Source: a virus. Taken from it: a DNA stretch of 20,341 nt. Below the pieces are notes generated by a model. That model saw nothing but the letters and a program-made list of their open reading frames with translations, did not search any database and was not told the origin of the DNA. Shown here piece after piece: positions 13,844 through 20,341 of the stretch. The DNA lies in the IMG/VR virus record IMGVR_UViG_3300032116_001628, positions 1 to 20,341 of that record. One strand, written 5' to 3'. A program made the translations under genes and the position numbers. The stretch's first letter is position 1; the number at the start of each line of letters is the position of its first letter.

Positions 13844-14937
13844 TACTTCATTATGTTTATAAGACAATGATAAGAAGAGTGATAATAGATAGGATACATA
13901 GATGATATTCTATTTATAATCTCTTGTGTATATTGATTTTGTGCTTGGTCCCATATTACTAACTGTACTTTTTTAACAATATCTGCTTCTCTAGTAGATG
14001 TAAACTTTTCTAAATCATCGATAGTCTTAATAGCAAATACAGCATAGTCTTCATTACCATCTATCTTATTTATATTAAAATCATGATCAAAAAATAACTC
14101 TTTTAGTATCTGCTTTTTCTTATGGTCTATAGAATAGTCAATATATGATATTTTTAATTGCTCTGTTGAATTATTTAGATGGTGGTCCATCAAGCATACT
14201 GACTCTGAGTGTATTGGTTCAAAGTATCTGTTTAATGTATCTATGTCTTTATCTACTCTCCTTTCATTTACTCTTTTAATCAATTCAGAACCTTCTTCTA
14301 CTGCTTCATTTCCATATACTGAATGAGAGATAGAATTATCTCTATAGTTATAATAGTATAAATTCCTAGGAAGGTTTAGTATCTTTCCTTGTTCTTCTAA
14401 TGTACACAGTATTGACAAGTCATTATAGTAATACTTCATCCAGTTATTAGGATTAAAGTCATATTTTATATTAGGATTATTTCTCCATGCTCTTAAATGG
14501 GTTAGATATCCACAAGCCATGTTTGGCTTATCAATATAGTTAGGATTATGAAAATTCATCCAGTCTCCATTCTCTTTAAATAAATTTCCACAAGAGGTTA
14601 TTGCTATTGTATCAGGGAATTTTGTAAAGAAATGATGATAAACTTCTAAAGCTTTAGGTAGTGGATAATCATCTTGATCTGCTTGTACTATTATTTCAGC
14701 TTCACGGCAAAAACGTTGAGGATTGTAAAACATTTCTTTTTTATGACTCTGCTCTACATATTTAACTCGCCTATCATTTTTAGAGATATATAACAAGATC
14801 TCTTTTGCGTCATCAGATGAAAAGTCATCAGTCACTACCCACTCCCAATTTGTATACGTTTGTGCTTTTATTTTTTCATATAAACGAGATACAAATTTAG
14901 AACCATTATAAAAACTAGTGACTATTGTAAATTTCAT
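13843..14937 (-). CDS. GT2 family glycosyltransferase
   Basis: A 364-residue protein whose first 220 residues are a GT2 (GT-A fold) transferase: TIVTSFYNGSKFVSRLY at the N-terminus, the nucleotide-binding TDDFSSDD (36-43) and the metal-binding ADQDD (86-90). Residues from about 250 form a smaller unassigned C-terminal part. It would transfer a sugar from a nucleotide-activated donor, acting in the host cytoplasm during infection. The ATG overlaps the preceding stop by the classic ATGA, and its own stop overlaps the next start (TAATG), so it is translationally coupled on both sides. Specificity cannot be read from the sequence. Confidence 0.85.
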   Translation of the reverse strand: MKFTIVTSFYNGSKFVSRLYEKIKAQTYTNWEWVVTDDFSSDDAKEILLYISKNDRRVKYVEQSHKKEMFYNPQRFCREAEIIVQADQDDYPLPKALEVYHHFFTKFPDTIAITSCGNLFKENGDWMNFHNPNYIDKPNMACGYLTHLRAWRNNPNIKYDFNPNNWMKYYYNDLSILCTLEEQGKILNLPRNLYYYNYRDNSISHSVYGNEAVEEGSELIKRVNERRVDKDIDTLNRYFEPIHSESVCLMDHHLNNSTEQLKISYIDYSIDHKKKQILKELFFDHDFNINKIDGNEDYAVFAIKTIDDLEKFTSTREADIVKKVQLVIWDQAQNQYTQEIINRISSMYPIYYHSSYHCLINIMK

Positions 14938-16019
14938 TTAAATACTATTTCTGGTTGATAGTGGTAATTGGGTATATCTATATTCTGTATTTGAACAGCA
15001 TTATTTTCAAAATAAACATTGAATGTCTTATGATAAGGACTATTTTGATGCCTTATTTTTACTTGGCTAACATTTTTAACATTTGATAAATATTCATATC
15101 TCCACTGACCTGTTATTTCAAAATATAAACTAATAGTATTAATTAAATTATTTTCATGATCGTAAATATCAAAATATGCAGTTGTAGGAGAATCTGATGA
15201 AACGTTCTGCGCTGCTACACATAGATTATTTGGGTCGTTTTTATCTATATTTTTAATTATCATAACATCGGAAAGTAAACCACTAAAAACACCAACTGGT
15301 GATTGGTGTATATTAAAATGTGTATCATTAAATGTTTCATTCATAAGTTTACCATCTTGGTATAAAACATTTAGATCTTGCCTTTGTATAAGTCTATATA
15401 TAAACTCTTCTAATATTATGGCTTTATTTTCTAGACCTATTTCTTTTAGGGCTTTTTTATAGTCATATTCATTTTTAATATGCCCAAATATTTTAGTAAA
15501 AGCATCAGATGAATAGAATATTAAATGAGTTGAAATATCTATTTTATTATTTCCATAATCATTTTTATATGCATAAAAATCATATTTATTATCTTCTATA
15601 TCTTTACATACTTCTTTTATTTTTTTAAGAGAGCTAAACCCAAAAAAATCGTCAAACTCAAATCTAATAACATTATTATATCCTAAAGCTTTAGCTATAC
15701 CAGCACCTTTTATCATTGATCTTAAGACAGTTATACTATGCTTTTGAAAACCGTCTACAACAAAATTCATGGCGATTCCTCCATAATGATTCCACCATAT
15801 CATAGGTTCAGGTTTTTCATATTCTAGTTCCATTAACTGATTCTCTGGATCATAATAGTAATGGTCTACGTGCTCATAAAAGTCTAACGGGAGAGGTTTT
15901 GGAGACGTTACTAATATCTTAAAACCAATACTTTTTAATCTCTTAAGATTCTTATATGCAGTTAACTCAGCCTCTCTACTAGTTAAGTATAAGTGTATAT
16001 GTATGACAAAACTATTCAC
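14934..16019 (-). CDS. Putative glycosyltransferase with C-terminal beta domain, GTG start
   Basis: A 361-residue protein starting at GTG (16019), which overlaps the upstream TAG as TAGTG; no suitable ATG lies near. It begins SFVIHIHLYLTSREAELTAYKNL, then KILVTSPKPLP and HYYYDPENQLMELEYEKP (53-70), a pattern shared with a sugar-transferase-like group in phages. RFEFDDFF (119-126) is the candidate metal-binding segment. Residues 90-140 align loosely with the 325-residue gene downstream, and from about 260 both have a strand-rich accessory domain (TAYFDIYDHENNLINTISLYF). I am confident it belongs to the glycan cluster, less so about its exact fold. The AGAGGG before the GTG lies inside the conserved 3' end of the upstream gene and may be chance. 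Confidence 0.65.
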   Translation of the reverse strand: MNSFVIHIHLYLTSREAELTAYKNLKRLKSIGFKILVTSPKPLPLDFYEHVDHYYYDPENQLMELEYEKPEPMIWWNHYGGIAMNFVVDGFQKHSITVLRSMIKGAGIAKALGYNNVIRFEFDDFFGFSSLKKIKEVCKDIEDNKYDFYAYKNDYGNNKIDISTHLIFYSSDAFTKIFGHIKNEYDYKKALKEIGLENKAIILEEFIYRLIQRQDLNVLYQDGKLMNETFNDTHFNIHQSPVGVFSGLLSDVMIIKNIDKNDPNNLCVAAQNVSSDSPTTAYFDIYDHENNLINTISLYFEITGQWRYEYLSNVKNVSQVKIRHQNSPYHKTFNVYFENNAVQIQNIDIPNYHYQPEIVFK

Positions 16020-19000
16020 TATTTGACCCTCTTTAAGTATCCATCAGGATTGAATGTAGCATTGGTTCCAAAGAAGTCACATAAACTTCTATCTACTATA
16101 AAGTCATCATTAGTTTGTAAGAATTCATCAATAGCCCTTCTAGGTCCGCCGCCATATCTATCTGCTGCGCCAGTAAATGAAACTACACCATCTTCAACAA
16201 TAAAATAAGACTCTTTAGAAACAACTTTATGAAACTTGTTCAGTGCCTTTAATACATCTTCGTATGTGTGAGCAGCATCATCAATAACAAGTATTTTCTC
16301 AAATCCTTTTGTATTCTCTTCTATATCGTATGCATCAAACCCTCCATAGAAAAATCTGATCTGTCCATGATTAAATACTTTTTGATCGTATACTTCATTG
16401 TGTAGATTAATTGTATGGACTTGACCTTTACCTAATAGATACAATAAGTCTGCATAATATAAAGCGCCGCCACCATTTAATGTACCAATTTCAATGATTA
16501 AATCTGGTTTGATATCCATGATTATCATCTGGTATAATACATAGTCCATTGGGCATTTAAGGTATGGAACACCTTTATATTGCACTCTAAAATGTCCATT
16601 ATAGACATCAAATAAGTTAATGTCTGACTTATCAACTAATACTTGTTTATTCACGTTAGGGAAATTTTCTCTATGAACTAATCTTTGTTTTGCACCTTGC
16701 TCTTCTTTCCAGTCTACAGACTTCTCACCAAAGTGTCCATCAGGTGTAACTCTGTAAACTCCAGACGGCCATTTTTCATTCTTACATTTACCATATTGAA
16801 GCATGAGTAAACTTAATGCCCAATATCCATCAAATATGTCTTGATTAAAGAACCAATCAGGAAATACCGGATATTGTAAAATAGGGTTTTTAAACATGAA
16901 GCCATAAGATACGCAATTATGATCTACTTGATCTCTTAAAATAACATCTTCTTTGAGTCCATATAGGTTAAAAGAAGGTAGAGTTTCATCTACATTATCT
17001 TTTTCAAACTGATAATATCCGGTACAGTGTATAGAATATTCTGGATTGTTGTCTAAGAAGTTAACTTGTTTTTGTAATTTATAATCATCTGTATAAAAAT
17101 CATCTGCATCTAAAATAGTAACATATTTAGATCTAGTCTTACTCAAAATGTGATACAGCATTTTAGTATTTGGTCCTAGATTAGTTTCATTTCTTGATAT
17201 AATTACATTTGATGTATCTTTATATTTTTCAATAATATCGTATGTAGTATCTGTTGATTGATCGTCACAAATAATTAAGTCAAAATTAAATAGTGTATTT
17301 TGTTTTAGAACACTATCTATAGCTTTTTCTACATATTTTTCTTTATTATATGTAGGAATAATGACAGTAACTAGTTTGTCTTTAGGACTTTTTTTAGCAA
17401 ATATAGTTCCTATGGCTGATGAATTATATGACTCTTTTATACTTTGGTTGTTATTACTATTTTGATTCCTTATCTGATCTATATCATAACCTGCTTTGAC
17501 TAATTTTGTTACAAGCTTTTCTGCTCTACCATCATAATTATCATGGTATTCAATCAAGAAGTTATCTATTTTATCAAATATTTCAGGCTCTAAGTTATCA
17601 ATAATATCATACTCAGCACCTTCAATGTCCATTTTTAATAAAGATATTCTATCAATATTATTTTGATCAAAGAATGTCTTTAGCGATACTGCTGGTACAA
17701 CTATCTTTTCTACTTTTGAACCATTATTAATAATGTGATCTTCAGATATACTTCCAATTGTAGTATTATTAGGATCTATATAAAAGACAAGGTCTTCATC
17801 TTTAGTATAGACAGCTTTATCTATAACTTCCACATTTATGCCTTTAACTAACTGATTTAAGTTAATTAAAGACTCTTGATTAGGTTCAAAAGCATATACT
17901 TTTTTAGCGCCTTTCTTTATTGCTAAAAGTGAAAATAGTCCGCTATTTGCACCAATATCAAATACAGTTTCCATCTTATCTAACTCATAACAATCATATT
18001 TGTTATCAACAAACATTTCATTATAGTTGTTAAATAAACAATCAAAATGATTCTTGATGTCTAGCTTAAATTTGCCACTAGGTTTAGGGTTTTTTACAAA
18101 TATAGTCTTACTAAACGCTATATTGTTTTCTTTATCGTAGAACTCAACTAAGAATGATCCAAAGTGAGGATCTTTTGCAAAATCAAATGTATGAATAGGA
18201 ATTGGAATAATCCACCATGATGAACTAGGGCCAAATTCTGCCTCTGTCCAATACATAGGAGCATTAGAGTCTTTGTCTTTAATACTAATCTTATAATAAC
18301 TATTATTGTTCTTTTTATATGTAATATTGAACTTATTCTCACTACTATCAAATGTTATATCAAAATATTCGTCTACTTTATTAATCTCCATCTGTAATTT
18401 GTTTACTATCTTTTGTATGTTTTTAGACTTGTCATTAAAATCTAGGTATTCTATATTATTGTAGTCATCAAAATAGTTGAGGTATACATCTAGATTAAAA
18501 ATCAATGATGGAGTTTTCCAACTAATAGCCTCTCTAATTACTAGAGGCATTGTTTCTTTATCTGTATTTGATCCTCTAGATGTAAATAAAAACAAGTCTG
18601 CCATTTGAAAGAATAAGTCTACATCAGTTCTTTCGCCCCACCAAGTACAGTTACTTGGAAAGTTTTTCATAAGAGGCTCCCAATAGTATTGAAAATTGTC
18701 TGCTTGGTTACCAATAAAGTGAAACTGAATAGGATAGTCTTTAAGCATTCTAGCATACTCTATTACTTCTGCTTGATTCTTTCTAGGTGTAAATAGTCCT
18801 ACATTTATAATATGTTTCTTATTAGGATCTAAACCTAACTGTTTCATTAACTCTTCTCTAATATAAGTTCTATCTTTATACTCTATAGGATACTCTACTA
18901 ACTCACAAGGTATATTCAACCTCTGATATTCGTTTATTTGGTATTGACTTACCATCATAAACTTATCTGGAAAGTGTACTTTATTATCTACATTGTAGCT

Positions 19001-19354
19001 AGAATCATGTGATGTTTCAATAATAATATAGTCTCGATCTTTAGAATATAGCTCGCAGGCTAATTCATATGCCATAAACATTTCTGGGATCTCCTGAAGG
19101 TGTACAAAGTCAGGTTTGATATCTTCTATGGTTTTAAGAAGATCATGCTTATTCGCGCCTAATGTGATCAGGCGACTACCTAATATATCTAGGATTCTAT
19201 TCCTTTGAACTACTAATTTTCCTCCTGTAACATCATCCCACTCAACACAATAAACGTCAAAGTCCTTTATTAAGGACTCTATTTGTTTGTACAAGTATTG
19301 GGGCATTCCACCCGTAGATAGGTGAGGTGCAATAAACAATAACCTTTTTTTCAT
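16019..19354 (-). CDS. Multidomain enzyme: GT4, beta domain, FkbM MTase, GT2, CmcI-type MTase
   Basis: A 1111-residue chain from ATG at 19354 (an in-frame TTG just before it is less likely). Domains in order: GT4 (about 1-325; PHLSTGGMPQY loop, NVGLFTPRKN, E267 and E275 as EX7E); a strand-rich linker (about 330-422); FkbM-type SAM-dependent O-methyltransferase (about 463-600; VFDIGANSGLFSLLA, AFEPN, MDIEGAEYDI); GT2 (about 662-870; TVIIPTYNKEKYVEKAI, CDDQSTD, LDADDF); and a CmcI/rhamnosyl O-methyltransferase-like domain (about 930-1111; LIIEIGTLNGGGALYYADLL, VIDDAAHTYEDVL, FIVEDGVVS, GGGPRRAIDEFL, PDGYLKRV). It appears able to add two sugars and methylate twice. It leads the coupled glycan operon and has an ATATTTAT-type motif 17 bases upstream. 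No frameshift or stop is seen. Confidence 0.88.
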   Translation of the reverse strand: MKKRLLFIAPHLSTGGMPQYLYKQIESLIKDFDVYCVEWDDVTGGKLVVQRNRILDILGSRLITLGANKHDLLKTIEDIKPDFVHLQEIPEMFMAYELACELYSKDRDYIIIETSHDSSYNVDNKVHFPDKFMMVSQYQINEYQRLNIPCELVEYPIEYKDRTYIREELMKQLGLDPNKKHIINVGLFTPRKNQAEVIEYARMLKDYPIQFHFIGNQADNFQYYWEPLMKNFPSNCTWWGERTDVDLFFQMADLFLFTSRGSNTDKETMPLVIREAISWKTPSLIFNLDVYLNYFDDYNNIEYLDFNDKSKNIQKIVNKLQMEINKVDEYFDITFDSSENKFNITYKKNNNSYYKISIKDKDSNAPMYWTEAEFGPSSSWWIIPIPIHTFDFAKDPHFGSFLVEFYDKENNIAFSKTIFVKNPKPSGKFKLDIKNHFDCLFNNYNEMFVDNKYDCYELDKMETVFDIGANSGLFSLLAIKKGAKKVYAFEPNQESLINLNQLVKGINVEVIDKAVYTKDEDLVFYIDPNNTTIGSISEDHIINNGSKVEKIVVPAVSLKTFFDQNNIDRISLLKMDIEGAEYDIIDNLEPEIFDKIDNFLIEYHDNYDGRAEKLVTKLVKAGYDIDQIRNQNSNNNQSIKESYNSSAIGTIFAKKSPKDKLVTVIIPTYNKEKYVEKAIDSVLKQNTLFNFDLIICDDQSTDTTYDIIEKYKDTSNVIISRNETNLGPNTKMLYHILSKTRSKYVTILDADDFYTDDYKLQKQVNFLDNNPEYSIHCTGYYQFEKDNVDETLPSFNLYGLKEDVILRDQVDHNCVSYGFMFKNPILQYPVFPDWFFNQDIFDGYWALSLLMLQYGKCKNEKWPSGVYRVTPDGHFGEKSVDWKEEQGAKQRLVHRENFPNVNKQVLVDKSDINLFDVYNGHFRVQYKGVPYLKCPMDYVLYQMIIMDIKPDLIIEIGTLNGGGALYYADLLYLLGKGQVHTINLHNEVYDQKVFNHGQIRFFYGGFDAYDIEENTKGFEKILVIDDAAHTYEDVLKALNKFHKVVSKESYFIVEDGVVSFTGAADRYGGGPRRAIDEFLQTNDDFIVDRSLCDFFGTNATFNPDGYLKRVK

Positions 19355-19371
19355 CAACCTAAGTCTTTATT

Positions 19372-19381
19372 TATAAATATA
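19372..19381 (-). promoter_or_regulatory. ATATTTAT-type upstream motif before the glycan operon
   Basis: The coding strand reads TATATTTATA, 17 bases before the ATG at 19354. As at 4247, it overlaps a palindrome ATTTATAAAT (19369-19378), so both orientations of the core are present. If a promoter, it would drive the whole coupled glycosylation block. Confidence 0.45.
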
Positions 19382-19423
19382 TAAAAACTAAGACTAAGTA
19401 TAAAATAATTTAATCTAGTATAA

Positions 19424-19747
19424 TTAAACTAAAGTTAAATTAAGAAGCCCAGTAACTACTATAAAAGCATCATTATTAATGTCTCCACCCATAGAACCCC
19501 AATTTGTGTAAGTAGTTCCTGATACTTCTATTGTATCTTTTAGTAATATTTCAGTAATAGTATTAGTAACTGTGGCTACTTGTTCATCAGGTTGCGATAC
19601 TTCTTCTTGTACTTCTATTACCGATATTAGATAGTATTTGAATACGGCTTTATTACTTAGATTATCATAGCTTATTACCATGTCAAAGTAATTAGCAGTA
19701 ACGTTTTGTCCTCTAACAGGAAAAGTGTATGGTTGAATTTGTCTCAT
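19424..19747 (-). CDS. Small tail-associated protein, unknown function
   Basis: A 107-residue protein beginning MRQIQPYTFPVRGQNVTAN and ending in NDAFIVVTGLLNLTLV. The pattern QIQPxTxxxxGQ at the start, a central strand pair (NKAVFKYYLISV), a TYTNWG segment and a terminal LNLTL strand resemble short virion or tail-fibre accessory proteins in T4-like marine phages, from memory. There is no membrane segment or catalytic motif. It stands between two glycosyltransferase genes, with a 23-base gap to the upstream gene that contains the ATATTTAT-type motif, so the glycan genes are interleaved with virion genes. Confidence 0.6.
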   Translation of the reverse strand: MRQIQPYTFPVRGQNVTANYFDMVISYDNLSNKAVFKYYLISVIEVQEEVSQPDEQVATVTNTITEILLKDTIEVSGTTYTNWGSMGGDINNDAFIVVTGLLNLTLV

Positions 19748-19761
19748 TTAAATTATTTACG

Positions 19762-19771
19762 TATAAATATT
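19762..19771 (-). promoter_or_regulatory. ATATTTAT-type upstream motif before the 107-residue gene
   Basis: The coding strand reads AATATTTATA, 14 bases before the ATG at 19747. It overlaps the stop codon of the upstream gene by one base. Putative late promoter by recurrence. Confidence 0.43.
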
Positions 19772-20341
19772 TACTGATTATCAAATTCTTTATACATTTC
19801 ATTCCATTTTGCATCTGATTCTTTAGGTTCCCATCCTGATATCCATGGTCCTCCTAGTGTATAGTGGAGTATTGTTGCTTTATTAAGTAATAAATTATCA
19901 TTTATATCTACTAAATGATTCCACTTATTATCTAATTCACCTATTTCTTCATCTTTTAACCATTTGAAAGCATGTAAATCCCTACCAGGCCATTTATTTA
20001 AATTATGTAATGTTAATTCTTCATGTGCAGGATGATTACAATTAATTAACATAACAGATGACCAGTTTTTTCTGTTATAATAAACAGAGGCTTGATCTAC
20101 CATTTTTATTTCACTACTCCCCACCTTTTGTTGGTGTTTAACAACCATCACAGCATACTGTGGATCTGCTTGATCAAATAATTCATCTATATTTTCTAAA
20201 GCAATAATATCACAATCAGCAAACAAAACCCAACCTTTTTCCATAAATGGAATTGCAAATCTAGAAATAGAAAATTCAGTAGTTTGAGGAGCTTCTGATA
20301 TAGGGCACCACATTTGGTTTCCTCTCCATTCAATAGGTCTA
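19771..20341 (-). CDS. DxD glycosyltransferase (GT8-like), 3' part only
   Basis: The reading frame is open to the right edge of the window and upstream codons add RPIEWRGNQ before the Met at 20313, so the true start lies outside and the Met is internal. About 189 residues are visible. WCPISEAPQTTEFSISRF, GWVLFADCDII (with the DCD metal-binding motif), YAVMVVKHQQ, RKNWSSVMLINCNHPAH, GRDLHAFKWL and a C-terminal HYTLGGPW segment follow the order known for a GT8-related group that transfers sugars with a DxD metal site. It is probably another member of the glycan cluster, transcribed just upstream of the 107-residue gene. Donor and acceptor are unknown. Confidence 0.78.
   Translation of the reverse strand, partial: RPIEWRGNQMWCPISEAPQTTEFSISRFAIPFMEKGWVLFADCDIIALENIDELFDQADPQYAVMVVKHQQKVGSSEIKMVDQASVYYNRKNWSSVMLINCNHPAHEELTLHNLNKWPGRDLHAFKWLKDEEIGELDNKWNHLVDINDNLLLNKATILHYTLGGPWISGWEPKESDAKWNEMYKEFDNQ

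Noticed and set aside
13844-13867. A longer start (in-frame TTG at 13867) for the 325-residue transferase.
   Set aside because: The ATG at 13843 overlaps the upstream stop codon as TAATG, and the family pattern begins at MNKKDLVILGSYPSS; the extension adds eight unlikely residues.
19355-19357. TTG one codon before the ATG of the multidomain enzyme.
   Set aside because: An ATG follows directly and is the better start; the leader motif spacing (17 bases) also fits it.
1-20341. tRNA genes, insertion sequences, integrase or attachment sites.
   Set aside because: I saw no cloverleaf-like sequence with a CCA end, no transposase or integrase motif and no flanking direct repeats outside the fibre gene.

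Overview
The window looks like part of the virion-gene region of a T4-like contractile-tailed phage (myovirus), and all recognised genes lie on the minus strand. This rests on a tail sheath protein (gp18 type), a tail tube protein (gp19 type), the start of a T4-type baseplate hub protein, and a very long fibre ending in an S74 intramolecular chaperone. The DNA is AT-rich outside the fibre gene. I see no convincing Shine-Dalgarno sequence before the start codons; leaders are A/T-rich instead. That fits a host group that does without Shine-Dalgarno (Bacteroidota is one), but this is a weak inference and the host is not identified.

Layout in the direction of transcription (high to low coordinates). 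20341-19771: 3' part of a DxD glycosyltransferase. 19747-19424: small tail-associated protein. 19354-12866: four translationally coupled sugar-modifying genes, the first a 1111-residue chain with GT4, beta, FkbM methyltransferase, GT2 and CmcI-type methyltransferase domains. 12860-10782: a GT4 domain fused to a TibC/Aah-like protein O-heptosyltransferase with its four-cysteine metal site. 10681-5762: a 1639-residue fibre containing about 350 Gly-X-Y triplets made almost only of Gly, Ser, Thr and Ala. 5759-4476: three small virion-like proteins packed behind the fibre. 4447-2xx: a 55-residue small protein, a membrane-anchored Pro/Val/Lys-rich protein, two helical proteins, the tail sheath, a coiled-coil protein and the tail tube, then a terminator. 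186-1: start of the baseplate gene.

The most interesting reading is that the glycosylation block and the fibre form one system. TibC/Aah enzymes put heptose on Ser/Thr of repetitive adhesins. Here such an enzyme sits directly upstream of, and in the same direction as, a giant Ser/Thr-rich repetitive fibre, and further glycosyltransferases and sugar methyltransferases are available to extend and cap the glycan. I infer a phage that O-glycosylates its own collagen-like fibre. The parts are seen in the sequence; the acceptor and the chemistry are inferred.

A recurrent A/T motif (coding-strand core ATATTTAT) lies 10-23 bases before many start codons. It is the reverse complement of the T4 late-promoter core and may be this phage's own late signal.
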